From Azospirillum sp. TSH64 (GTDB lineage Bacteria > Pseudomonadota > Alphaproteobacteria > Azospirillales > Azospirillaceae): a stretch of DNA of 64,000 nucleotides. Made by a program: the position numbers and the translations under genes. Below are positions 1-9,000 of this stretch, piece after piece. Under the pieces are notes generated by a model. It ran no database searches, was not told where the DNA came from, and saw only the letters and a program-made list of their open reading frames with translations. Each line of letters begins with the position of its first letter. Positions within the stretch are counted from its first letter, which is position 1. The stretch covers positions 65,182-129,181 of the forward strand of contig NZ_LGQW01000015.1 in the NCBI RefSeq assembly GCF_003116035.1, given 5' to 3'.

Positions 1-1616
1 CCGACGATGCCGACCACCTGCCCCGCCGGGACATGCAGCGACACGTCGCTCAGCGTCTCCGGCCCGTCATGGCGGTAGCGGAAGGTGACGTGGTCGAAGC
101 TGAGGTCGCCCTTGATCGCCGGCATGGCGGCGCGGCCGGCGCTCTGCAGCGGTTCGGGTGCGGTGTTCAGGATGTCGCCGATGCGGTGCATCGACAGCCG
201 CACCTGCTGGAAGTCCTGCCAGAGCTGGGCGATGCGCAGCACCGGTTGGACGACGCGGCCGGCGAACATGTTGAAGGCCACCAGCTCGCCCACCGTCAGG
301 CTGCCCTCGATCACCAGCTTCGCCCCCAGCCACAGCACCAGCATGGTCGAGATCTTGGAGACGAACTGCACCGACTGGCTGGCGACGTTGTTCAGGTTGC
401 CGGCGCGGAAACCGGCGCGGACATAGCCCGAGAGCTGGTCCTCCCAGCGGCGCTGCATGCGCGGCTCGACCGCCATGGCCTTGACCGTTTCGATGCTCGA
501 CACCGTCTCGACCAGGAAGCTATGGTTCTCGGCGCCGCGGGCGAACTTCTCGTCCAGCCGGCGGCGCAGGATCGGCGTCGCCACCAGGCTGATGGCGACA
601 TAGACGGGGAAGGAGGCCGCGACGATCGCCGTCAGCATCGGGCTGTAGACCAGCATGACGCCCAGGAAGACCACGGTGAACAGCAGGTCCAGCACCAGCG
701 TGATGGTGGAGCTGGTCATGAAGTTGCGGATCGTCTCCAGCTCGCGCACCCGGGCGACGCTGTCGCCGACCCGGCGCGAGGCGAAATAGCCCATGGGGAG
801 CGACAGCAGCCGCTGGTACAGCTTGGCCCCCAGCTCCACGTCCAGCCGGTTGGCGGTGTGGGCGAAGGTGTAGGTGCGCAGGCCGCCCAGCACCGCCTCG
901 AACAGGATGACGGCCAGCATGCCGGCCATCAGCACGTCGAGCGTGCCCAGGCTGCGGTGCACCACCACCTTGTCGACCACCACCTGGAAGAACAGCGGCG
1001 TCACCAGCGCGAACAGCTGGATGAAGAAGGAGGCGAGCAGAACCTCGCCCAGGATGCCGCGGTATTTCCAGGCGACCGCGCCGAACCAGCGGGCGTCGAA
1101 ACGCGGCTGGCCCATGCCCATCGTGCCCTTGCGGCCCAGGCAGATCAGCCGGCCGGTCCACAGCGGCTCGAACCCCTCGCGGTCGAGGATGCGGGTCTGG
1201 TTGGTCGCCGCGTCATGCACCAGCACGCGGTCGCCGCCGGCCTTGGCCAGCACCAGGAAGCCGCCGTCCGGGCCGGGGACCAGCGCCGGCAGCGGCGTGC
1301 GCTCCAGCCGTTCCCATTTGGTCTTCACCACCCGGGCCTTGGCGCCCAGCCGGTGGGCCTGGCGGACCAGCCCGGTCAGGTCGGGGGATTCGCCGCCGCA
1401 GGCATGGCGCACGCCGTCGTAATCGGCCGGAATGCCCAGGATGCGCAGCGCCGACACCAGCCCGGCAATGCCGGGATCGAGACGGGGCCCAGGGTTGGAG
1501 CCGGGGTTGGGGCCGGTATTGAGACCGGGGCTTGGACCTGCCTGGGCTCCAGGGGGAGGAGGGGAGGAGGGGTCCCGCGCCGGATCGGCCGGCGACCCGT
1601 CTCGCATCTGTTCCAT
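1..1616 (-). CDS. Type I secretion ABC transporter, HlyB family (3' end off the window)
   Basis: This is an inner-membrane ABC exporter of type I secretion, which moves RTX-type proteins across both membranes together with a HlyD adaptor and a TolC pore. About 538 residues are visible. They comprise a Pro/Gly-rich head (about 1-45), a degenerate C39 peptidase-like domain (about 50-165) in which the catalytic Cys cannot be found, and the ABC transmembrane domain with the usual start phrase WFGAVAWKYRGILGEVL. The window edge cuts the protein at GQVVGIVG, the beginning of the Walker A loop. The chosen ATG at 1616 follows GGGAAG by a few bases; a second in-frame ATG lies three codons in. Any HlyD partner must lie beyond the left edge. 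The RTX proteins at 6-16 kb are possible substrates, which is inference. Confidence 0.9.
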   Translation of the reverse strand, partial: MEQMRDGSPADPARDPSSPPPPGAQAGPSPGLNTGPNPGSNPGPRLDPGIAGLVSALRILGIPADYDGVRHACGGESPDLTGLVRQAHRLGAKARVVKTKWERLERTPLPALVPGPDGGFLVLAKAGGDRVLVHDAATNQTRILDREGFEPLWTGRLICLGRKGTMGMGQPRFDARWFGAVAWKYRGILGEVLLASFFIQLFALVTPLFFQVVVDKVVVHRSLGTLDVLMAGMLAVILFEAVLGGLRTYTFAHTANRLDVELGAKLYQRLLSLPMGYFASRRVGDSVARVRELETIRNFMTSSTITLVLDLLFTVVFLGVMLVYSPMLTAIVAASFPVYVAISLVATPILRRRLDEKFARGAENHSFLVETVSSIETVKAMAVEPRMQRRWEDQLSGYVRAGFRAGNLNNVASQSVQFVSKISTMLVLWLGAKLVIEGSLTVGELVAFNMFAGRVVQPVLRIAQLWQDFQQVRLSMHRIGDILNTAPEPLQSAGRAAMPAIKGDLSFDHVTFRYRHDGPETLSDVSLHVPAGQVVGIV

Positions 1617-1904
1617 GAAGGCTTCCCGGTTCCGAAACTCTAAGGGGTGCCGCCGGACGGCTGCGGCCAACCGAAGGTGAGGATCGCGTCCCCGCGCGGC
1701 CACCCGAACGATGGGGTACCCCGCATCGTCGGTGTCCGAAGGGAGGGAGCCGAAGGGCGGCCGGGCGCTCTTCCGGGGTTTCCCCGATGGTCCGCCTCGA
1801 CAGGCTGCTTTTTCTAGACCCGGTGCGGTGCTTGGGAGTAGGCATGCAGGACAGCCGGGCCAGCGGGACCGGCGCCGTTTTCCCTACACCGGACAAAAGC
1901 CGCC

Positions 1905-2882
1905 TTGTCGCCGATTCCCCAGCTCCTGCGCCTTCTGATCCTGCTGCTGACGCCCTTCTGGCTGTCGCTGGCGGTGGAGGGGCTGGGCCTGTACGGGTCG
2001 ATGCCGTCGCTGCTGTCCAGCTGGCGCCGCCCCGCGGACGTGGACACCGCCACGGCGCAGCCGACCGGCTGGCGGGAACGCGCCTATCTGGCCGCCAATC
2101 CCGACGTCGCCGCCGCCGTCCGCAGCGGGCAGCTCTCCAGCGGCTACGCCCACTATGTCCAGCAGGGCCGCGCGGAAGGCCGCCGCGGCGGCTTCGTGGA
2201 GCAGGTCAGGAAGCCGGCGGAGGCGCAGCCCGCCGCAAGCCAGCCGGCTCCGGTACAACCTGCTCCCGTCCAGGCTCCTCCCGGCCCGGAAACTCCGGTC
2301 CAGACGGCTCCGTCCCCCGCCTCCGTCCCGGCTGCCCCGCTGCCGGCGGCGAAGCCCGGACCGCAGGACCCCGCCCCACGGACGGAACCGGCGGTAGAGT
2401 TTCTGCGTCCCGGCGTCAAGCCGGTCCCCGACGCGCCGGCCCGGCCAGCCGGCATCCAGACCGTGGCAAGCACCGCGGCCCCCCGCACCGTGGAGCGCAT
2501 CCGCACCGCCAACGGCGGCGACGGGCTGCGCGTCGTGATGGATTTCGACCAGGAACCGCGCTTCGAAACGCCGGTGCGCCGCCCCGACGGCCGGCTGGAG
2601 CTGACGCTTCCCGGCACCCAGTGGCAGGCCCCGGCGGCGGGCCGCCTGCCGGCGACGGCGCTGGGCTACCGGGCGGAGCGCACCGGCAGCGGCACCCGCC
2701 TGCTGTTCAGCGACGAGGATGGCGGAAGCGACGGCAGGGGAGATGGCAGGGGGGATGGCAAGGGCGAAGCGGTCCGGCTTCTCGCCGTCTCCACCCTGGC
2801 CCCCGACAAGGACCGAGGCCACCGTCTGGTGATCGATCTGATGCTGCCCTCCACGGCGAAGGCCGACAGCAAGAGCCGCTGA
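1905..2882 (+). CDS. Membrane-anchored AMIN-like protein with one EGR-type surface repeat
   Basis: A 325-aa protein of no recognised specific function. Residues 7-25 form a hydrophobic signal anchor or signal peptide. Residues about 56-93 carry one copy of the module (YLAANPDV...HY...GRAEGR) that is repeated in the two RTX proteins nearby. A Pro/Ala/Gln-rich linker follows (about 100-190). Residues about 195-320 look like an AMIN-type beta domain, with a VVMDFDQEPRF strand and a closing HRLVIDLML strand. AMIN domains usually target periplasmic proteins to the envelope. The start is a TTG at 1905 with no strong ribosome binding site, so a different start is possible. The gene is divergent from the secretion transporter across 288 bp, a plausible shared control region. 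The AMIN call is by pattern only. Confidence 0.7.
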   Translation: MSPIPQLLRLLILLLTPFWLSLAVEGLGLYGSMPSLLSSWRRPADVDTATAQPTGWRERAYLAANPDVAAAVRSGQLSSGYAHYVQQGRAEGRRGGFVEQVRKPAEAQPAASQPAPVQPAPVQAPPGPETPVQTAPSPASVPAAPLPAAKPGPQDPAPRTEPAVEFLRPGVKPVPDAPARPAGIQTVASTAAPRTVERIRTANGGDGLRVVMDFDQEPRFETPVRRPDGRLELTLPGTQWQAPAAGRLPATALGYRAERTGSGTRLLFSDEDGGSDGRGDGRGDGKGEAVRLLAVSTLAPDKDRGHRLVIDLMLPSTAKADSKSR

Positions 2883-3105
2883 AACACCCGCTGGGCGGGC
2901 TGTGCCGATGGCGCTTGGCCGCGGCCATACCCCCATTGCCTTCGGGGTTGTGCTGCTTGACCGGATCGGTTAGCTGTCTGTCAGTCGTCAGTCACACTGG
3001 CCGTAAGCGTTCAACGTCAACCAACGCACTCAACGATCCCCAGCGGTCGGAGTGCGTTCGCTTGTCCGGAACGCGCGTCGACCGCGGACCAGTGTGGAGC
3101 ACACC

Positions 3106-4362
3106 ATGCGTCCCCAGCCGACATACGATCCGGCACGCGGCCAGCCGCAAAATCCCTCGCACAACACATCGCCGGACCGGTCCCAGGCCCGCCTGTTCGT
3201 CCTGGCCGCCATCCTGTTCGTCTCCTATCTCTGCGTCGCCATTTCCCTTCCGGTGACGCCGCTGTTCGTGACCCAGACCCTGGGACTGGGCAATTTCTGG
3301 GCCGGGCTGGGCGTCGGCAGCGCCTTCCTCGCCACCATCCTCACCCGCAGCTTCGCCGGCAATCTCGTGGACGGCGGCGGCGCCAAGCCGGCGGTCGCCC
3401 GCGGACTGGCGCTCTACATCGCCGGCGGGCTGGTCTCGCTCGGCGCCGGCATGCTGCCGCACCTGCCTTGGGCCGGCCCCTGGACGGCGTTCGCCGTGCT
3501 GGTGGCCGGGCGCCTGCTGATCGGGCTGGGCGAGAGCCTCGTCGGCGTCGGCGTGATCGCCTGGGGGATCGGCATCGTCGGGCCGCAGCGCTCGGGCAAG
3601 GTGCTGGCCCTGGTCGGGGCGGCGCTCTATGGCGCCTTCGCAGCGGGCGGGCCGCTGGGTCTCCTGCTGCTGGACGGCATCGGCTTCGCCGGCACCATGG
3701 CGATCGGCGCCCTGCTGCCGGCGCTGGGGCTGCTGGCGCTCCGCCCGATGACGGGGGTCGCGGCGCATCCCGGCGCGAAGCGCCCGCCCTTCCGCAGCGT
3801 GCTCGGCCGGATCTGGCTGCACGGCGCCGTCGTCAGCCTGCAAGGCATCGGCTTCGCCGCCATCGGCGCCTTCTTCTCGCTGCACTTCGTCCATGAATCC
3901 TGGCCGTTCGCCGGGCTCGGCCTGACCGCCTTCGGGGTCGGCTTCGTCCTTGTCCGCTTCGCCTTCGGCCATCTGCCGGACCGCATCGGCGGCCTGCCGG
4001 TGGCGATGGGATCGCTGGCGGTCGAGGCGTTCGGCCAGCTGCTGGTCTGGAGCGCCGGCGACCCCACGCTGGCCCTGGTCGGCGCCTTCCTGACCGGGCT
4101 CGGCTGCTCCCTGGTCTTTCCCGCCATGGGCCGGGAGGTGGTGCATCTGGTGCAGCCGCATCTGCGGGCGACGGCGCTCGGCGCCTTCGCCGCCTTCCAG
4201 GACGTGGCCTATGGCCTGACCGGCCCGGTGGCCGGGCTGCTCGCCGACCGGGCCGGCTACGGCAGCGTCTTCCTGCTGGGCGGGGCCGCGGCGGCGGTCG
4301 GCTTCCTGACCGCGCTCCATATGCGCCGGACCCTGGTCGCCGCCGGCCCCCCGCCGGCCTGA
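3106..4362 (+). CDS. MFS transporter, YhhS-like
   Basis: A 418-aa major facilitator with about twelve hydrophobic segments. After a hydrophilic N-terminal tail of about 30 residues come SLPVTPLFV in TM1, a loop with SFAGNLVDGGGAK (the MFS A-motif region), RLLIGLGESLVG in TM4 and FGHLPDRIGG in the second half. The pattern fits the YhhS-type drug or sugar efflux subfamily, proton-driven and inner-membrane, but the substrate cannot be read from sequence. The ATG at 3106 is preferred over an upstream in-frame GTG-type start because GGAG sits about 7 bases before it. It stands alone between the AMIN-like gene and the glycosyltransferase gene. Confidence 0.88.
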   Translation: MRPQPTYDPARGQPQNPSHNTSPDRSQARLFVLAAILFVSYLCVAISLPVTPLFVTQTLGLGNFWAGLGVGSAFLATILTRSFAGNLVDGGGAKPAVARGLALYIAGGLVSLGAGMLPHLPWAGPWTAFAVLVAGRLLIGLGESLVGVGVIAWGIGIVGPQRSGKVLALVGAALYGAFAAGGPLGLLLLDGIGFAGTMAIGALLPALGLLALRPMTGVAAHPGAKRPPFRSVLGRIWLHGAVVSLQGIGFAAIGAFFSLHFVHESWPFAGLGLTAFGVGFVLVRFAFGHLPDRIGGLPVAMGSLAVEAFGQLLVWSAGDPTLALVGAFLTGLGCSLVFPAMGREVVHLVQPHLRATALGAFAAFQDVAYGLTGPVAGLLADRAGYGSVFLLGGAAAAVGFLTALHMRRTLVAAGPPPA

Positions 4363-4541
4363 AAACGCCGGCTTGAAAAGGCCGTGTCTGGTCGCGCGAA
4401 ACCGGATCCATCCAGAAGCGTGGGAGGCGGAATTTTCCAGCACTTCACATCGAATGCGGGAAATTCCGGCGGGGACTTGCCGTTGCGCCGTGGCATGATC
4501 GCCCCCTTCGCAGCCTTTTCCGCAGGACCGTGACGCCCTCC

Positions 4542-5780
4542 ATGAAGATCCTGTTCATCCATCCCAGCTTTCCCGGCCAATTCAAGGCTCTGGCCCCGAG
4601 CCTGGTGCGGCGCGGACACACGGTGCATGCCCTGAGCCGGACGATGGAGGTGCCGTCCGGCTGGGGCGGGATCACCGTGGCCGCTTACGCACCGTCACGG
4701 GCGCCGGCCTTTGGCGTCCATCCCTGGGCCACCGAATTCGAAATCAACACGATCCATGGCGAGGCCCTGTTCCAACGGGCGCTGACGATGAAGGCGGAGG
4801 GCTATGGTCCCGACGTGATCGTCGCCCATCCCGGCTGGGGCGACAGCCTGTTCGTGAAGGACGTCTGGCCGCAGGCCCGGCTCGGCATCTATTGCGAATT
4901 CTATTACCGGATGGAGGGCGCGGATGTCGGCTTCGATCCCGAATTCCCGTCGCAGGATGTCGGCGAGCCGTGCCGCCTGCGCCTGAGAAACGCCATAAAC
5001 CTGCTCCAGTTCGAGACCGCCGACGCCGGCCTGTCTCCCACCCGCTGGCAGGCGGACAGCTTTCCCCGTATTTTCCGCGACCGCATCACCGTGGTGCATG
5101 ACGGCATCGACACCGGGACGGTGGCCCCGAACCCCGATGCCCAGGCCATCCTGAACGGCACCCTCACGCTGACGCGGGCGGACGAGGTGGTGACCTTCGT
5201 CAACCGGAGCCTGGAGCCCTATCGCGGCTATCACAGCTTCATGCGTGCCCTGCCGCGGCTGCTGGCCCAGCGCCCCCGGGCCCATGTGCTGATCGTCGGC
5301 GGGGCCGGCACCTCCTATGGGGTGCCGCCGCCGTCGGGAAGCTGGCGGGACATCTTCATTGAGGAGGTGCGCGGCTCCATTCCGGACGCCGACTGGGCAC
5401 GGGTGTTCTTCCTGGGCAACCTCCCCTACGACCACTTCATTCCTCTGCTCCAGCTTTCCTCCGTCCACGTCTATCTCTCCTACCCCTTCGTGCTGAGCTG
5501 GAGCCTGATGGAGGCGATGAGCGCGGGCGCCGCCGTGGTCGCCGGCGATACCGCTCCGATCCGCGAGATCGTCGAGCATGACCGGACGGGGCGGCTGGTG
5601 GACTTCTTCGACCATCGCGGACTGGCCGACAGCGTGGCCGATCTGCTGGCGGACCGGGCAGCACGCGACCGGCTGGGCGCCGAGGCCCGCGCCTCCATCC
5701 GCGCCAACCACGATCTGCACAGCGTCTGCCTGCCGCGCCAGTTCGCCTGGATCGATGAGCTGGCGGACGGGCGGGGCTAG
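4542..5780 (+). CDS. GT4-family glycosyltransferase
   Basis: A 412-aa GT-B fold glycosyltransferase that would transfer a sugar from a nucleotide donor in the cytoplasm during surface glycan assembly. The N-terminal Rossmann half begins MKILFIHPSFPGQF. The C-terminal half holds the donor-site phrases VTFVNRSLEPYRGY, VHVYLSYPFVLSWSLMEAMS and the E-x7-E-like segment around GDTAPIREIVE. It is clearly paralogous to the enzyme encoded at 20697-21950: HPGWG, CEF(Y/F)YR, DVGFDPE and VHDG(I/V)DT are shared. The ATG at 4542 matches the paralogue's start (MRILFVHQ); a GTG at 4530 is an in-frame alternative. Donor and acceptor are unknown. Confidence 0.9.
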   Translation: MKILFIHPSFPGQFKALAPSLVRRGHTVHALSRTMEVPSGWGGITVAAYAPSRAPAFGVHPWATEFEINTIHGEALFQRALTMKAEGYGPDVIVAHPGWGDSLFVKDVWPQARLGIYCEFYYRMEGADVGFDPEFPSQDVGEPCRLRLRNAINLLQFETADAGLSPTRWQADSFPRIFRDRITVVHDGIDTGTVAPNPDAQAILNGTLTLTRADEVVTFVNRSLEPYRGYHSFMRALPRLLAQRPRAHVLIVGGAGTSYGVPPPSGSWRDIFIEEVRGSIPDADWARVFFLGNLPYDHFIPLLQLSSVHVYLSYPFVLSWSLMEAMSAGAAVVAGDTAPIREIVEHDRTGRLVDFFDHRGLADSVADLLADRAARDRLGAEARASIRANHDLHSVCLPRQFAWIDELADGRG

Positions 5781-5785
5781 GCGGC

Positions 5786-5821
5786 CATTATTAATTCATT
5801 AAATCATGATATAAAATAATG
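5786..5821. repeat. AT-rich inverted repeat
   Basis: The arms CATTATT (5786-5792) and AATAATG (5815-5821) flank an almost pure A+T stretch just after the glycosyltransferase stop codon. In DNA this GC-rich the stretch is conspicuous. It could aid termination or be a protein-binding site; the sequence does not decide. Confidence 0.4.
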
Positions 5822-5913
5822 ATTGTAAGTCCCGGTTATGCCGGTTCTTTTCCGCCCGGACGGGAAGCACTGAAGCAATCGCGCACCCGCATCGACTGAG
5901 ACGGAAGCCTCCC

Positions 5914-5941
5914 AAAAAGAAGGGCGGCTTGCCGCCGCCCT
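5914..5941 (-). terminator. Rho-independent terminator of the giant RTX gene
   Basis: Read on the minus strand, an 8-bp perfect stem AGGGCGGC/GCCGCCCT (arms 5934-5941 and 5921-5928) with a 5-base loop is followed by TCTTTTT (5914-5920). It sits about 75 bases after the stop codon of the 1559-aa gene. Confidence 0.85.
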
Positions 5942-6017
5942 CCATGGTTCCACCCCGATGGGTCCATCCCTTGTCCGCCGGCGACCATGGGCTGCCGGCG
6001 GACAGGCGGGAGGGAGG

Positions 6018-9000
6018 TTACGCGGGAAGCTCCGTCCGCTGCCGGTTGGACAGCCCGCCGTCGCCCGCCGCCAGCAGGCCGGACGCCGTGCCCGACGAGG
6101 CATCGTGGAAGCCGCCGTCTATCCCCAGCGACTGCGACCCGGTCATCCCGGCCGCCAGCATGGTGACGGCGATGGGCGCCTCTGCGTTGGCCGCTGCCAC
6201 GGCCTCCGCCGCGGTGGAGGTGCTGCGCTTGATGTAGGCCAGCTCGACCGCGGCGGCGCTGGTGCCGAACTCCGCGGCGATCTCCGGATTGCTCGCCAGA
6301 TAGGCCGCCGGGTCGAAGGCGGTCAGCGACCGGTTCTCGGCATAGCCGCTCTGGACATAGTGGATCTCGGCCGCCTGGACGTCGGGACCGAAGGCCTGGA
6401 TCAGGTCCGGGTTGCTGGCGATGTAGCGCAGCGCGTCGAAGCCCTGGGCCGGCCGGCCCTCGGCCTGGCCATGCTCGATGTAGTGGCGGGCGGCGGCATC
6501 CGCGTTGGTGCCGAAGGCGACCGCCAGGTCGCGGTTGGCCGCGAGGTAATTGTAGCCGTCGAAGGTCGTGCTCCGACCCTCGGCATAGCCGCTCTCGATG
6601 TAATGCCGGGTGCCGGCATCGGCGTTGGCGCCGAAGGCCGCCGACAGGTCCGGGTAGGAGGCGATGTAGGCGAGCCCGCTGAAGTTGGGGTGCCGGCCCT
6701 CGGCATAGCCGTGCTCGATGTAATGGCGGGCGGCGGCGTCCGTGTTGGTGCCGAAGGCCGAGATCAACTCGGGATAGGAGGCGGTGTAGGCCAGCGGGTT
6801 GAAGCTCACCGTCCGCCCCTCCGCCTGCCCGGCCTGGAGGTAATGCTGGGTCGCGGCGGCGGTGTTGGTGCCGAAGGCGGCGATCAGATCCGGATAGGAG
6901 GCGATGTAGGCGAGGGCGTTGAAGCCGGCCGGCAGCCCGCCGGCGGCCGGCGGGGTGGTGGAGGCGGGATCGGCCGCCGGCACCACCTGCAGGGCGATGC
7001 TCTGCGCCGCGACGCCGCCATGGCCGTCGGCGACGATGTAGGAGAAGGACCCGGCATCGCCGGCAGCACCGGCGGCGGCCAGGAAGGTCAGCCCCGGCAG
7101 GTCGGCCGCCGTCAGGGTCTGGTTCGCCGTCACGGTGCTGCCGTCGGCCATCCGCACGATGCCGCCACCGGGCAGGCCGGCCACCGTCACCGTCAGCGCG
7201 TCGCCGTCGATGTCGGCGGGGGCCGCGATGCCGAGCGACACCGCCGTCCGGTCCTGGGCACTCACCGTCTTGTCGGCCTGCACCGTCGGAGCATGGTTGA
7301 CGGCCGGCTCCACAACGGGATCCACGACGGGATCCGGCGAGGAGGTGACGGGCGGCGGCGGGGGAGGAGGAGGAGGCGGGGGCGGCGAGACGACCGGCGC
7401 GGCCTCCACCGTCAGGGCGACGCTCTGGGCCGCCGTGCCGCCATGGCCGTCGGCGACGCTGTAGGCGAAGGAGCCGGCGTCGCCGACCGTCCCGGCCGCC
7501 GCGGTGAAGGTCAGGGCCGCGAGCTGGGCGATGGTCAGGCTCTGGTTCGCCGTCACCGCCGTGCCGTCGGCCAGCCGGACGGTGCCGCCGGCCGGCAGGC
7601 CGGTCACCGTCACGGTCAGGGCGTCGTTGTTGTCGTCGGTCGGAGCGGCGATGCCAAGCCCGACCGTGCCGCCGGCCTGGGCCGTCATCGTCTTGTCGGC
7701 CTCCGCCACCGGGGCGGCGTTCACCGTCAGCGCCACGCTCTGGGCCGCCGTGCCGCCATGGCCGTCGGCGACGCTGTAGGCGAAGGAGCCGGCGTCACCG
7801 ACCGTGCCGGCCGCCGCGGTGAAGGTCAAAGTGGCGAGCTGGGCGGTGGTCAGGCTCTGGTTCGCCGTCACCGCCGTGCCGTCGGCGAGCGCCAGCGTGC
7901 CGCCGGTCGGCAGGCCGGTCACCGTGACGGTCAGCGTGTCGTTGTTGGCGTCGGTCGGAGCGGCGATGCCGAGCCCGACCGGGAAGCCGGCCTGCGCCGT
8001 CACCGTCTTGTCGGCCTCCGCCACCGGGGCGGCGTTCACCGTCAACGCCACGGTCTGGGCCGCCGTGCCGCCATGGCCGTCGGCGACGCTGTAGGCGAAG
8101 GAGCCGGCGTCGCCGACCGTGCCGGCCGCCGCGGTGAAGGTCAATCCTGCGAGCTGGGCTGCGGTCAGGCTCTGGTTCGCCGTCACCGCCGTGCCGTCGG
8201 CGAGCGCCAGCGTGCCGCCGGTCGGCAGGCCGGTGACCGTCACGGTCAGCGTGTCGTTGTTGGCGTCGGTCGGGGCGGCGATGCCCAGAGCGACCGGGGA
8301 GCCGGCCTGCGCCGTCACCGTCTTGTCGGCCTCCGCCACCGGAGCGGCGTTCACCGTCAACGCGACGGTCTGGCCGGCGGTGCCGCCATGGCCGTCGGTG
8401 ACGGTGTAGGCGAAGGAGCCGGCGTCGCCGGCCGTGCCGGCGGCGGCGGTGAAGGTCAGGGCCGACAGCTGGGCGAGCGTCAGGCTCTGGTTGGCGGTGA
8501 CGGCCGTGCCGTCGGCCAGCTGGATGGCGCCGCCGGACGGCAGGCCGGTGACCGTCACGGTCAGGGCGTCGCCGTCGGCGTCGGTCGGCGCGGCGATGCC
8601 GAGAGCGACCGGGGCGCCGGCCTGGGCCATCACCGTCTTGCCGGCTTCCGCCACCGGCGCGTTGTTGGCCTGGACGATGGTGACGCTGCCGCCAGTGCCG
8701 ACCTGGAACTGGCTGGCGGCGAAGCTGCCGGTCAGCGTCACCGCCAGATCGGTGCCGACCCGCAGAGTGGTGGAGGTGGCGCCCGTCTCGACCTGCATGG
8801 CGGTCAGATCGGCGCCCGTCATCACCAGCCGGTCGCCGACGGCGGCATCGGCGATGGTGACGGAACCGGTGGTCCCGGCGGCGATGCGGATGACGTCGTT
8901 GCCGCCATTGCCGGTGACGGTCGCCCCGGCCCCGACGGTCAGGTCGTCGGCCCCGGCGGTACCGGTCAGGGCGACCCGGTCGAAGCCGGTGGCGCCGGAC

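Noticed and set aside
7407..8666. CRISPR-like regular repeats
   Set aside because: The 315-bp period is in frame and encodes structural protein units; there are no short repeats with unique spacers and no cas genes.
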